A stretch of 64,000 nt of DNA from Bacillota bacterium (GCA_023411715.1 JAEYOM010000112.1:1-64000), one strand, 5' to 3'; counted from the first letter of the stretch, positions 1-8,955 are shown. Program-made: numbers and translations. Notes: generated by a model from the sequence alone, not told the origin.

Positions 1-1015
1 TATCAACGTTAAGTATGACGATATCATAATTTTCTACGGCCTTTTCGTACTCACCAAGATAAAATAACGTATCTGCCTTATAAATATAATAGTAATAATA
101 GGTGGGATCCATCTGTATAGCCTTATCATAAAGCTTTAGTGAATCGTCGTATTTTTTAAGTACAGATAATGCGTTTGCCTTGTTACTATAGAGGCCTGCT
201 GCATCGGGAGCGAGCTTGATCGCCTTGTCATACTGGACAATAGCTTCGTTGTATCTTCCGAGATCATACAGAATATTGCCTTTCATGTTGTAAGCATTAT
301 AGTCCTTTGGATTCTTCTTGATATAAGGGTCGAATGTTTTAACCGCTTCATCCTTCCTACCCATGTCTATCAATGCATAAGCTTTCTGTTTGTATAGATC
401 CAGGTGGGGGTACTCCTTGATACCCTGATCAAACAGTTTTACCGCTTCTGCATATTTTTTCTGCCTGCAAAGAATCAGGCCCTTGCCGACGTATGCATCA
501 ACATACCCTTTATCAGTCTTTATAGCCATATCGTAAGCGGCGATCGCTTCCATGTCTTTGCCGAGAGCTGAGAGTGCATCGCCTTTCAGACTGTACGATT
601 CGTTGAGAAATACATTCTCCTTACCTATTTTTATTGCATTGTCAAAGCATTCTATCGCATCAACGTATTTTCCCTGACTATAATAAATCTTACCTTCACA
701 AATAAATGCATTATAGAAAGTGGGATCATCCTTTTCAGACTGCTTGTATGCTTCCGCCGCTCCATCCAGATCACCCATAATTTCCAGCAGAATACCCTTC
801 CAATATGGGTATTTCGGTTCAGCCGGATCTAATTCTATGGCAAGATCATAGTATTTCAATGCCTCTTCATCTTTATTATCATTTTCCAGGTCATGGGCTT
901 TTCGGGCATATTCGTAAGCCTTCTTGGGATTGGAAGCACTAGCTGCCTCCGCAGGCATGACCGTTATTGAGAATAAAACTGATAGAACCAGAATAAAAAC
1001 CGTAACTTTTTTCAT
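1..1015 (-). CDS. TPR-repeat secreted protein (partial, C-terminus off the window)
   Basis: The gene runs off the left edge; about 338 residues are visible. It starts at an ATG (1015) preceded by an AGGGGGT ribosome site. Residues 1-27 form a typical signal peptide (MKK, hydrophobic core, cleavage near AEA-A). The rest is a continuous series of roughly 34-residue tetratricopeptide repeats of the form A-x-x-x-Y/F-D-x-A-I-x-x-x-P, about nine copies in view (e.g. YDKAIKLAPD, YDKAIQMDPT). TPR arrays mediate protein-protein contacts. With the signal peptide, this one most likely acts outside the membrane. No catalytic domain is visible. The function is not known, and anything fused at the C-terminus cannot be seen. 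Confidence 0.85.
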   Translation of the reverse strand, partial: MKKVTVFILVLSVLFSITVMPAEAASASNPKKAYEYARKAHDLENDNKDEEALKYYDLAIELDPAEPKYPYWKGILLEIMGDLDGAAEAYKQSEKDDPTFYNAFICEGKIYYSQGKYVDAIECFDNAIKIGKENVFLNESYSLKGDALSALGKDMEAIAAYDMAIKTDKGYVDAYVGKGLILCRQKKYAEAVKLFDQGIKEYPHLDLYKQKAYALIDMGRKDEAVKTFDPYIKKNPKDYNAYNMKGNILYDLGRYNEAIVQYDKAIKLAPDAAGLYSNKANALSVLKKYDDSLKLYDKAIQMDPTYYYYYIYKADTLFYLGEYEKAVENYDIVILNVD

Positions 1016-1214
1016 GTTGCAACCCCCTAATAATCAACGTATCATAACTCCATGATCTTTTCAGGCGCCTGAATCCATTAGCTCTTATTCGGGAAATAAT
1101 ATAAAACAGTGTGAAGGAGAATTTTAATAGTTTTTGTATAATTCTCCCGAAATTTATATTTTAGTGTCATTATATGATATTTATGGATAAATTGCAAATG
1201 TGCGCAGCATACCC

Positions 1215-2678
1215 TTACTCTGCCTGCAGTTTAGCCGTCAGTCTCCTTTCCCTGACGTATCTCACTGCCGCCGCAATCTTTGCGGAAATATAGGTGAGGC
1301 CGGTTACGAGTAAAAGGTCGAAGCTTACGTTAAACAGGTAAAGATGCTTGCTCAGGTCGGCATCGCCGTCCCCTATGATCGGCAGCATGAACTGCATTAA
1401 GCCTGTCAAAAGGATGAAGCCGGCAAATTCGGCAAAAAAACAGGCAGTTTTCCCGCGATTCCTGATGTACTCATAAATAACGGCAAGAAGCGCTGCCAGA
1501 TATATTGCTGCAAGGAACAGAAGCGAATGCGGCAGTACGTTTTGTTTGAAGCTTCCCCAAAAGCTGAACGCCTTCGTTACCTGCTTGTATTCTATTCCCG
1601 GGTACTTCTCGAAATTGCCCACGCCCTGGTTAAGCTTAAAACCGTTGTCCGCCGCATATTCGAGCTTCCGGAGCAAGCGCAACGGATGTCTTGAGTAAAA
1701 CGAAAGTACTTTGATATGATTTACCTTTGCCGATAGCATTTCCTTGAATTCGGGCGTCCTGATATCGACAGGGTATTCCTCCATAAAATAATTTGTTCCC
1801 GCAAGCACAGTCAGAGATGGATCGAGCCCCAGTTCACCAAGGTCCCTCTCGGAATCGGGCGAGCCTCTGAGGATCCCGTAAAATACGGTCTGGTATTTGT
1901 TGCAGACTTTTATGTCCTCTGAAACACCCGTGTAGCAGAGGGCGGAAACTGCGACCACAAATACCGCAAGCAGTACGGATACCCTTTTCCACATGATATC
2001 CTTCCTGAGACGGACGGCCCTTAGAAGCAGCAGTGCAGCCAGTATACCCGCCGGGGAATTTTGTATCTTCGCACCGGCAAATATTACGGCGCTTATCCCG
2101 AACAGCAACAGCGTCCAAAGCGCAGGTTTCCCACTGGAGGCCAGCAGCAGCGCGGATGCAGCCAGCAGAAGCAGGAAAACCGAAGAAACGGGCTCTCCAT
2201 ATAGTGAATTGAAATATGAAATATAGCCCGTATCGCAAAAAACCAATATCAGCGCTATCGCAGCAACAGCGCCTGAAAAGCCCGACCGCTTCCGGACACA
2301 CCTTACTGCTAGGAACACCGCTGCGGTAAAAAACAGCGTATATATGGCCCCAAGAAAACGGATATCAAAAAGTCCGGCATTAAGGAGCAGCTTGCTTATG
2401 AAAACAGCCAGCAGCACGATCGGAAGCTCAGTTGAAAAATATCCTCCTCCGAAGGGTATTATAAAGCCCGTTTTGTAAAGCCTATTCACGAAGCCGAAAT
2501 ATCGGTCGGATTTAGAATCTGTAATATACTGAAGTCCCGTCGAGTTCATGATGCGCGCGAAATCGCCGTTGTCGGCGACTCCTGTTATGGGCCTGAAAAA
2601 TAAAATGCAGCAAAGGATGCCCAGTACGATCCCTGCTGCAATATATTCCGATCTGAATTGCATTTTATCGTCCGCCAT
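1215..2678 (-). CDS. Polytopic membrane protein, GT-C glycosyltransferase-like (WsfD-like)
   Basis: A 487-residue protein with about ten predicted membrane segments. The first external loop carries an acidic motif (VADNGDFARIM, about residues 34-44) of the kind found in polyprenyl-sugar-dependent GT-C transferases. A second conserved patch (GDGDADLSKHLYLF) lies near residue 440. The architecture resembles the WsfD-type hexose transferases annotated in S-layer glycan loci of Firmicutes; this assignment is from memory of the family. The start ATG follows an AAAGGGAG ribosome site. A role in cell-surface glycan transfer would fit the O-antigen-ligase and S-layer genes at 31-44 kb, but no neighbour proves it. 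Confidence 0.65.
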   Translation of the reverse strand: MADDKMQFRSEYIAAGIVLGILCCILFFRPITGVADNGDFARIMNSTGLQYITDSKSDRYFGFVNRLYKTGFIIPFGGGYFSTELPIVLLAVFISKLLLNAGLFDIRFLGAIYTLFFTAAVFLAVRCVRKRSGFSGAVAAIALILVFCDTGYISYFNSLYGEPVSSVFLLLLAASALLLASSGKPALWTLLLFGISAVIFAGAKIQNSPAGILAALLLLRAVRLRKDIMWKRVSVLLAVFVVAVSALCYTGVSEDIKVCNKYQTVFYGILRGSPDSERDLGELGLDPSLTVLAGTNYFMEEYPVDIRTPEFKEMLSAKVNHIKVLSFYSRHPLRLLRKLEYAADNGFKLNQGVGNFEKYPGIEYKQVTKAFSFWGSFKQNVLPHSLLFLAAIYLAALLAVIYEYIRNRGKTACFFAEFAGFILLTGLMQFMLPIIGDGDADLSKHLYLFNVSFDLLLVTGLTYISAKIAAAVRYVRERRLTAKLQAE

Positions 2679-2820
2679 ACGGCACTCCCTTTTGTGGAAT
2701 CATCCACCAATATTATTCCAAAATCCTCCGGGAGTATTCATATGGCAATCAGGTCTCGAGGAGACTTTCAAAAGACTTTCAACAGACATTCAGCCGGTTT
2801 CCAGTCTGTTTCCGCCCTTA

Positions 2821-3333
2821 TCAGGCGCTGAGGCTGTCCTCGGGTACTTTCCGGGGAAAAGTCTCCTTTACCCTCCTTGACCTTCGGAGATAAATATACC
2901 ACAGGACGCTGAAAGCTATTACATACGCCATGCTGAAAGCAAACGAAGATATTATTGAAGAGTGCGTCTGCTGGTACATTACATATGTTTTTTCATATGG
3001 GATCTCCGCTATCTGCATACCCATATTGACATAGACATAAGTCACCAGGAACAACACCCTGAATACCAGGAACACTTTAATCGTAGGAATCGCCAGGCTG
3101 AGCCTCTTCTTCAGAACGATACCGCACAAGATCGAGAGCGCTGTATATATGATCGCGGCAGCCTGAAAAGCCGTTCCCAAAAAACCGTATGAAGTCATGG
3201 AATTGAAGCCGAAAAATATGCCCATTATGCCCGCGAGCGGCTCGGCTGTAATCAGCATGAAAAACAATACAAGCAATAAACCGCCTATACCTTGTTCCTC
3301 AAAATAATCATAGGGTTTCCTGAACTCGTCCAT
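2821..3333 (-). CDS. Small four-helix membrane protein, possibly DUF2569
   Basis: About 170 residues. I place the start at the internal ATG (3333) because a GAGG sits about 10 nt upstream; the longer in-frame extension to 3390 has no ribosome site. The N-terminus is soluble (MDEFRKPYDYFEEQ) and followed by IGGLLLVLFF, a start typical of the DUF2569 membrane family. Four hydrophobic segments follow, at roughly residues 17-40, 55-75, 88-108 and 130-152, with a short basic C-terminus. The gene sits 142 nt upstream of the GT-C-like gene on the same strand, so they may be co-transcribed. The function is unknown. Confidence 0.6.
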   Translation of the reverse strand: MDEFRKPYDYFEEQGIGGLLLVLFFMLITAEPLAGIMGIFFGFNSMTSYGFLGTAFQAAAIIYTALSILCGIVLKKRLSLAIPTIKVFLVFRVLFLVTYVYVNMGMQIAEIPYEKTYVMYQQTHSSIISSFAFSMAYVIAFSVLWYIYLRRSRRVKETFPRKVPEDSLSA

Positions 3334-3407
3334 CTTGCACCATCCTCTTTCTTTTAGAAAAATAATACCAATTTTTGAGATAAGTTGCAAGTTTTACTTC
3401 TCCAGTA

Positions 3408-4289
3408 TTATTCAATCCAGTCCGACGGCTGGAAGTAATCAGTATAGACGCCGTAAATACCGCTGTCTCTTAATTTCTCGTAAACATCCAAATCATTGAC
3501 GCCATGAGCATATATAGGTATCTTGATATTTATAAACTGCTTCACATAATCCGGCGTTGCCCTGTCGACAGACATTGTCAAGGCGAACAGCTCATGGCTG
3601 TCGCAGAAACCTAGGACCTTGTCCGCGGGAGCATCAAGTTTGTAAAGCGTCAGTATGATATGCTCATAGCCCAGCGCCTTTACGGTATCATATTCTTCGA
3701 AGGAATAAATCTGCGGTATTATCTGTCCGACAATTTTAGGGTATAACTCCTTGATAGTGCTGAGAACGCCTATGTTATCCTCCTTGACATCAGTTATGAC
3801 ATAAGCGTCGGGATGCTTCGAAAGCCATTCCAATAGCAAACTAATATCCATCAGCTTCAAGCCAAGTATCGTCTTGGTGGATTCAAACTCTTCGTAGGTG
3901 GCCGCCTTGGTCGAATACTTGATATCCCTAAGCCAGTTGGTATTTCCCCAGTCATGGACCAGGACAGGTACCCCGTCTGAAGTTTTGCTTATATCCACTT
4001 CAAAAAAACGGAAACCTTTATCATAGGAATTATAAAAAGCCTGAAGCGAGTTGGTCAGACGGATGCCGTAAATCTCCCCGCCCGCATGTGCTACCAGCCT
4101 TGGAGCAGTCAGTGTGTCGACGTTTGCAGTCTGAATATTTCCATCTGCAGTCTGAATATTTCCGTCTGAAGTCTGCACGCTTATGTTTTCGGCGTAACTG
4201 AATCCCATATCTGACGCAAGAACAGCGATCAGTACGACAGTTACAATTTTGATCATGAACAGGATCAAGGGTTTACGATTCTTTTTCAT
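3408..4289 (-). CDS. Secreted GDPD/PI-PLC-like phosphodiesterase
   Basis: 293 residues from the ATG at 4289, chosen because a CGGAGGG site lies 6-7 nt upstream; the ATG at 4304 is less well placed. There is an N-terminal signal/anchor helix, then three near-copies of the short unit QTxDGNI (residues about 37-55). The catalytic domain begins at LVAHAGG. It keeps the GDPD-type pattern: a first His, an acidic metal ligand in FFEVDIS, the TSDGVPVLVHDW segment with the second His, and VITDVKE. The usual HRG is HAG and the usual EN is TN, so this is an atypical glycerophosphodiester phosphodiesterase-fold enzyme. The substrate is likely a glycerophosphodiester or a teichoic/lipid headgroup outside the cell (inference). 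Confidence 0.8.
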   Translation of the reverse strand: MKKNRKPLILFMIKIVTVVLIAVLASDMGFSYAENISVQTSDGNIQTADGNIQTANVDTLTAPRLVAHAGGEIYGIRLTNSLQAFYNSYDKGFRFFEVDISKTSDGVPVLVHDWGNTNWLRDIKYSTKAATYEEFESTKTILGLKLMDISLLLEWLSKHPDAYVITDVKEDNIGVLSTIKELYPKIVGQIIPQIYSFEEYDTVKALGYEHIILTLYKLDAPADKVLGFCDSHELFALTMSVDRATPDYVKQFINIKIPIYAHGVNDLDVYEKLRDSGIYGVYTDYFQPSDWIE

Positions 4290-4419
4290 GACAGCCCTCC
4301 GCACATTTATTATGTACTTATTTTAGCACATTTAATTTTTTACCCGTTATATAAAATTTGCTTATAATGCTATAATATATTTACATTGGGAAAAATAAAG
4401 TTAACAGAAGGTGAATATT

Positions 4420-5598
4420 GTGAAATTCGATTATTACATGCCTGCCAAAGTATTATTCGGGCCGGGAAAGCTGAACGACCTTGCAAAAGAGCCGCTGCCC
4501 GGCAAAAAAGCGCTGATCGTGATCTCCTCCGGGAAATCCATGAGGAAGACCGGCACGCTCGACCGGCTGACAAAGATCCTGGAGTCCAGGAGCGTTGGGT
4601 ATGTCCTGTTTGATAAGATACTTCCGAACCCTGTCAAATCACACGTAATGGAAGGCGCGCAGCTAGCAAAAAGCGAAGGCTGCGACTTCGTTATCGGGCT
4701 CGGAGGCGGAAGCAGCATCGACTCTGCAAAAAGTATTGCCTTCATGGCCGCCAACCCCGGTGATTACTGGGATTACGTGGGCGGCGGCACGGGCAAGGGT
4801 CTGCCCATGATCGCAAAGCCTCTGCCGATAGTCGCAATAACTACAACTGCCGGCACGGGCACCGAGGCTGACCCCTGGACTGTCATCACGAAGGAAGATA
4901 CGAATGAAAAGATTGGGTTCGGCAACCAGTTTACTTTCCCTGTATTGTCCGTAGTAGACCCTGAACTGATGCTGACCGTGCCTGAGAAGCTGACTGCCTA
5001 CCAGGGCTTCGACGCGCTGTTTCATTCTACTGAAGGATATATCGCAAATATCGCGACTCCCGTCAGCGATATACTTGCCTTGAAAAGTATAGAGCTTATA
5101 GCAAAATACCTCCCGGCCTGCGTAAAAGACGGTTCCAACCTTGAAGCCCGCACCCAGGTTGCCCTCGCCAATACACTTGCAGGTATGGTCGAGTCTACAT
5201 CGAGCTGTACTTCCGAGCATTCCATGGAGCATGCCATGAGCGCTTTCCACCATGACCTTCCGCACGGCGCCGGACTTATAATGCTCTCTGAATCGTACTA
5301 TAGCTTCTTTGCCTCAAAGATCCCGGAAAGGCTTGCGGATATGGCCGTGGCAATGGGCGTCGATACCGGCTCCATGCCCGAAAGCAAACGCGCCCAGGCC
5401 TTCGTTAAGGCTCTGACAGACCTGCAAAAGGCATGCGGAGTAGACGATATAAAGATGTCGGATTACGGCATCAAGCGGGAAGAGATCCCGACGCTCGCCG
5501 AAAACTCCAGGAGCACCATGGGTGGACTTTTCACTATGGACCGCTACAAGCTGTCACTTGAAGAAACGGTAGAGATAATGAACAAGGCTTATAAATAG
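4420..5598 (+). CDS. Iron-containing (class III) alcohol dehydrogenase
   Basis: 392 residues from a GTG at 4420; AGAAGGTG sits 6-8 nt upstream. A GTG three codons earlier (4411) overlaps that ribosome site and is less likely. The NAD(P)-binding motif GGGSSIDSAK (about residue 93) and the TTAGTGTEA motif are present. The iron site is recognisable as an Asp (in VVDPELM/FDALFH) with three His in DALFHSTEGY and EHAMSAFHHDLPHGAG. Members of this family reduce short-chain aldehydes with NAD(P)H, e.g. butanol dehydrogenases. The gene stands alone, followed by a strong terminator, so the substrate is not indicated by context. Confidence 0.9.
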   Translation: MKFDYYMPAKVLFGPGKLNDLAKEPLPGKKALIVISSGKSMRKTGTLDRLTKILESRSVGYVLFDKILPNPVKSHVMEGAQLAKSEGCDFVIGLGGGSSIDSAKSIAFMAANPGDYWDYVGGGTGKGLPMIAKPLPIVAITTTAGTGTEADPWTVITKEDTNEKIGFGNQFTFPVLSVVDPELMLTVPEKLTAYQGFDALFHSTEGYIANIATPVSDILALKSIELIAKYLPACVKDGSNLEARTQVALANTLAGMVESTSSCTSEHSMEHAMSAFHHDLPHGAGLIMLSESYYSFFASKIPERLADMAVAMGVDTGSMPESKRAQAFVKALTDLQKACGVDDIKMSDYGIKREEIPTLAENSRSTMGGLFTMDRYKLSLEETVEIMNKAYK

Positions 5599-5656
5599 GT
5601 CATCCGTACAAAGTTCTGACAAAACAGACCAGAAAATCAGGATCGTTAACCAAACG

Positions 5657-5686
5657 GCCCGGCACGTTACGGTACCGGGCTCTTTT
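5657..5686 (+). terminator. Intrinsic terminator after the Fe-alcohol dehydrogenase gene
   Basis: GCCCGG at 5657-5662 pairs with CCGGGC at 5675-5680, with extra pairing inside, and is followed by TCTTTT. It lies 59 nt after the stop of the upstream gene. Confidence 0.85.
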
Positions 5687-5865
5687 ATACGAATTGGCAG
5701 ACTACATTGTCCAACATAATTTAACCGCTGTGAAAGCTTAAATGCCATTCTGCCTATTAACCATCTGTATCATTTTCTTTACTCCCTGTAATAGCATGTA
5801 TTATGCAAATTTTCTATAACGCTCTTGCCTAAAAGAAAAAAATGCATTATGCTGGAACGTAACTT

Positions 5866-5891
5866 GATAACGATTATGAGATAATGTTATC
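5866..5891 (+). promoter_or_regulatory. Inverted repeat upstream of the MFS gene, candidate operator
   Basis: GATAAC-g-ATTAT is separated by GAG from ATAAT-GTTATC, giving an 11-bp imperfect dyad with one bulged base. It ends 20 nt before the ATG at 5912 and has no T-tract, so a protein-binding operator is likelier than a terminator. The rest of 5687-5911 is AT-rich and shows nothing else I can assign. Confidence 0.45.
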
Positions 5892-5963
5892 GCGACAGGT
5901 AATCAAAAGAAATGAGATGGTTTTATAAAATTCCCAAGCACATACAGCGGGCTTCCGAGAAAT

Positions 5964-7145
5964 ATGTATATAATGTTCGGAGCTACCATAATAAACAGAC
6001 TCGGCGACTTTGTAATACCTTTTTTAACGATGTACCTCACTATAAAAATAGGCCTTTCTTTCGAAGTTGCCGGTATTATCGTTACAATATCCTCTCTCGC
6101 AGGGATCCCTTCATCATTCATTGGCGGTAAGCTCGCGGACGAGTTCGGAAGAAAAACGACCTACCTGATTGCACAGGGCGGAGCGGCATTGTCACTGTTG
6201 CCCTGCGCTTTTTTGAGCAATCCCGTCCTGATCGTTATATTACTTCTGCTATCGACGTTTTTCTCAGGCGCGGTAAGACCGCCCTTGAATGCCATAATAA
6301 CTGATATACTGCCGCCGCATCAAAGGCAGCAGGGCTTCTCGCTCCAACATTTGGGCATCAACATAGGAGTGGCCCTGGGGCCTATCGTAGCAGGATTTCT
6401 ATTCAACAATTTTTTACCGATGCTGTTTATTGGCGATGCGCTGACTTCATTTATAGCAATGTTTTTAATATGGAAAAATGTTAAGGAAATCAATCTTGAA
6501 AACCTTGAGGAAACAGCTTATACGGAGAAGGAAAAGAAAGAGGAAGGGAGCATCCTCACTGTTTTGCTGAAACGGCCTCAGATAGCAATATTTTTATTCA
6601 TATATATCCTGTACTGCTTCGTATACACTCAGCACAGGTTTTCTCTGCCTCTGACCGCCGAGGCTGTTTTCGGCAGCACAGGGGCAAGCAAATTCGGATT
6701 TTTGATGAGCGTAAATGCTATTACAGTGATATTCTGCTCTGTGGCTGTCACCTCACTAACAAAGCACCTGAGGCCCCTTACCAACATAATGATAGCCGGC
6801 TTGGTCTATGCCGTAGGTTTCGGGATGCTCGGTCTGATCCACAGCTATTATCTTTTCATAGTATCCACAGTGATATGGACCCTGGGAGAGATCCTGGTCG
6901 TTACGAATTTCGGGGTATATCTGGCCGACAACAGCCCGAGCAACTTCAGGGCGCGTTTTAACGCTGTAGGTTCACTGAGCTGGAACATAGGAGCAGCTTT
7001 GGGTACTTCCTTAGCGGGGAAGTTCATCCAGGAAGTAGGGCTTGATTACATATGGCTGCTTACCTTTATTATCGCTATACTCGGTACTGCAGGCATGATC
7101 GGCCTCTTAGCGTGGGGGTGGAAAAAGAGGACCGGAGAGCGATGA
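5964..7145 (+). CDS. MFS transporter (apparent N-terminal frameshift)
   Basis: The open frame gives 393 residues with about twelve membrane helices and the MFS signature GKLADEFGRKTTYL between helices 2 and 3. Homologues of this group start with a short basic segment ending in LPRNMYI..NRLGDFVIPF. Here the first part of that segment (MRWFYKIPKHIQR) lies in another frame starting at ATG 5912. It joins the main frame only if one G is removed from the GGG at 5949-5951. The ATG at 5964 has no good ribosome site. The true gene therefore probably spans 5912-7145, with either a real frameshift or a sequencing error. The transported compound is unknown; an operator-like dyad precedes the gene. Confidence 0.8.
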   Translation: MYIMFGATIINRLGDFVIPFLTMYLTIKIGLSFEVAGIIVTISSLAGIPSSFIGGKLADEFGRKTTYLIAQGGAALSLLPCAFLSNPVLIVILLLLSTFFSGAVRPPLNAIITDILPPHQRQQGFSLQHLGINIGVALGPIVAGFLFNNFLPMLFIGDALTSFIAMFLIWKNVKEINLENLEETAYTEKEKKEEGSILTVLLKRPQIAIFLFIYILYCFVYTQHRFSLPLTAEAVFGSTGASKFGFLMSVNAITVIFCSVAVTSLTKHLRPLTNIMIAGLVYAVGFGMLGLIHSYYLFIVSTVIWTLGEILVVTNFGVYLADNSPSNFRARFNAVGSLSWNIGAALGTSLAGKFIQEVGLDYIWLLTFIIAILGTAGMIGLLAWGWKKRTGER

Positions 7146-7163
7146 CTGCCCCTTCACTCTTAT

Positions 7164-7307
7164 TTAAAACTCCCATTCGCGCATATGGTTGTTCGACGGC
7201 GCCTGCATACCTGCATCCAGGATCTTTCTGACGATTTCCATATCGATTTCCTTTTCCTTGAAATCGCGCACTGTTCTTCTTGTGTAAATAGCCTTATATA
7301 CATCCAT
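7164..7307 (-). pseudogene. Nitroreductase remnant (first 47 residues only)
   Basis: The ATG at 7307 has a strong ribosome site (AGGGGGGATTTCA). It encodes MDVYKAIYTRRTVRDF..., ending after HMREWEF at a TAA (7164). This matches the conserved N-terminus of the nitroreductase family (RRTVRDF, then QAPSNNH, the FMN-contact region). Intact members are about 170-270 residues, so three quarters of the gene is missing. Downstream sequence is the convergent MFS gene. It is most likely a deletion remnant; a translated 47-residue peptide is possible because the start signals survive. Confidence 0.7.
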
Positions 7308-7609
7308 TGAAATCCCCCCTATTAAAACAGATTATATACATAACAATTTGTCAACAGTGTGTCATATTAAGTATTTATCTTTCAATAGCATCAACGGTCC
7401 TTGGTATCGTGTCGTTGCCCTTGATTTGCTGCTATACTGGTGTTATACCTGCTATTCTTGCTATAATTTCGGGTTTATTGCCGGAAATCAAATAAGAGAA
7501 GTTCAGTTCATTTAAATCTATTCCGATATTTGTAACGGGCAAGTCTTGTAATAACCATTACTTTCTGATAATTTGTTAGCATGAAGGATGCAGACAAGAG
7601 GGAAAGGAT
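7308..7609. other. Intergenic region between the nitroreductase remnant and pucR
   Basis: AT-rich spacer. On the minus strand a TTGACA and a TATAAT occur just before the remnant, but only 12 nt apart, so this is not a normal sigma-A spacing. No convincing promoter or RNA structure for the pucR-like gene was found; a weak TTGTAA/GATAAT pair lies at about 7543-7570. Confidence 0.4.
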
Positions 7610-8776
7610 GTGGCAGCTATGGCCATATCATTGAGAAATTTATGCAAATACGCTAAAGAAAATTATGGCATGAACCTAATTTGCGGCGAAGCCAATATGA
7701 ATAACCTGGTAAATTGGGTCCATATGTTGGAAGACCCTGAAACAGCCAACTTTCTCCATGGTCAGGAATTGATTTTTTCCACCGGCATAGGGCATGACAA
7801 TACCGATTGGTACTTTGATTTCGCAAAAGGATTGGTGGCAAATCAGGCAAGCGGGTTGGTTTTGAATATAGGGCCGTATATAAGATCCGTACCTGAAAAT
7901 CTGATATCATACTGCAGAGAAGTACAGTTCCCATTGTTTACAATCCCGTGGAAAACCAGGATAGTAGATATAACAAATGATTTTTGCCGGAAGATAATCA
8001 AGTCGGAGGAAAATGAAGTCAGTGTTGCAGCAGCTTTTCGGAACGTTCTGTTTTTCCCCGAAAGAGTATCTGAAAACAGTTCGGTTCTGGAGCGCAAGGA
8101 GTTTGACCTGAATGCGGAATTCTGCGTTGTTGCGATGTCACTCAAAGTACCTTCCAACGAGAAGTTCCAGGAGTTCGACAAGTCAGTCAGGCTGCATCTT
8201 ACAAAAATGCTGTATAACCTCAGTGACCGTTTCAATATATTCAGGCAGGACAAACATCTGGTCGCGATCCTTCAGAATTTCCCGCAGGATTTTACGGAAA
8301 ATGCAATGGAGCGTTTGAACGAGGTGTGCAATTTCGGGGGGAAGAAATACCGTATATATGCCGGTATCAGCGTAAATGACTCCGGTATCGGATCGCTGCC
8401 GCACAATTACAAACGGGCCGTAGCGCTGCTGCATATGGCCGAAAAACAGAACAAGGCCGTAGTCTCATACCGGAACATAGGGATGGCGAAGTTGCTGCTC
8501 GAGGTGGAAGATAACTGCGCTTTGAAAAAATATTACGAAGATACGCTCGGAACGCTTGAGGATTATGATAAGAAAAATCAAACGGATCTTCTCCTCACCT
8601 TGAAATGCTACCTCGAAAATAATGCCAGCGTGCAGGAGGTGGCCAAGGAAACCTATGTTCACCGCAATACTATTAACTATAAAATAAAGAAGATCAAGGA
8701 TATACTGCAGTGTGAGCTTGCCTACCAGGATGGTCTCAGGTTTCTGCTGGCATTTCACATAAGGGATATGCTTTAG
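7610..8776 (+). CDS. PucR-family transcriptional regulator
   Basis: 388 residues from a GTG at 7610 behind GAGGGAAAGG (an ATG at 7619 is possible). The N-terminal PucR sensory domain spans roughly residues 8-130. A central GGDEF-like/PucR middle region follows, and the C-terminal PucR helix-turn-helix is at about 325-385 (NASVQEVAKETYVHRNTINYKIKKI). PucR-type proteins are usually ligand-responsive activators of purine or related nitrogen-compound catabolism. It lies directly upstream of and co-directional with the pyrimidine-degradation genes, so it is the obvious local regulator. The palindrome at 8790-8807 is a candidate binding site. Confidence 0.88.
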   Translation: MAAMAISLRNLCKYAKENYGMNLICGEANMNNLVNWVHMLEDPETANFLHGQELIFSTGIGHDNTDWYFDFAKGLVANQASGLVLNIGPYIRSVPENLISYCREVQFPLFTIPWKTRIVDITNDFCRKIIKSEENEVSVAAAFRNVLFFPERVSENSSVLERKEFDLNAEFCVVAMSLKVPSNEKFQEFDKSVRLHLTKMLYNLSDRFNIFRQDKHLVAILQNFPQDFTENAMERLNEVCNFGGKKYRIYAGISVNDSGIGSLPHNYKRAVALLHMAEKQNKAVVSYRNIGMAKLLLEVEDNCALKKYYEDTLGTLEDYDKKNQTDLLLTLKCYLENNASVQEVAKETYVHRNTINYKIKKIKDILQCELAYQDGLRFLLAFHIRDML

Positions 8777-8789
8777 CCATTGTACATCA

Positions 8790-8807
8790 GCACAAAACAT
8801 TTTGTGC
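8790..8807 (+). promoter_or_regulatory. Palindrome, candidate PucR-type binding site
   Basis: GCACAAAA-CA-TTTTGTGC is a perfect 8-bp dyad with a 2-bp centre. It lies immediately upstream of the -35 of the candidate promoter at 8817-8844, where an activator would bind. It could also act as a small transcript-end hairpin for the regulator gene. Confidence 0.5.
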
Positions 8808-8816
8808 TTCAATTCG

Positions 8817-8844
8817 TTGAATACTGTATTAAACGTGTTATCAT
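8817..8844 (+). promoter_or_regulatory. Candidate sigma-A promoter of the aminotransferase operon
   Basis: TTGAAT (8817-8822) and TATCAT (8839-8844) are 16 nt apart, each close to consensus. Transcription would begin near 8851, giving a leader of about 105 nt that contains the hairpin at 8875-8926. Confidence 0.5.
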
Positions 8845-8874
8845 AGGTTTATAAAAGCAAACGAAATTTACGGC

Positions 8875-8930
8875 AAAGGGGCCTGCGCGTACGAATTCCA
8901 GGTGGAGTTCGCAAGTGCGGGCCTTTCTGT
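8875..8930 (+). ncRNA. Structured leader hairpin before the aminotransferase gene, possible attenuator
   Basis: The outer stem pairs AAAGG/CCTGCGC (8875-8888, with a 2-nt GG bulge) with GTGCGGG/CCTTT (8915-8926). The inner stem pairs CGAATTC (8892-8898) with GAGTTCG (8905-8911) around a CAGGTG loop, with a 3x3 internal loop between. The 3' side runs into TTTCTGTTATTT. It may be an attenuator or a ligand-sensing leader. No known riboswitch consensus was recognised. Confidence 0.5.
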
Positions 8931-8955
8931 TATTTAAAACGGGGTGAGAGTGGAT

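Noticed and set aside
1834..2301. Long plus-strand and alternative-frame ORFs over the GT-C-like gene
   Set aside because: They are shadows with no ribosome sites and no recognisable domains; the minus-strand membrane protein explains the region.
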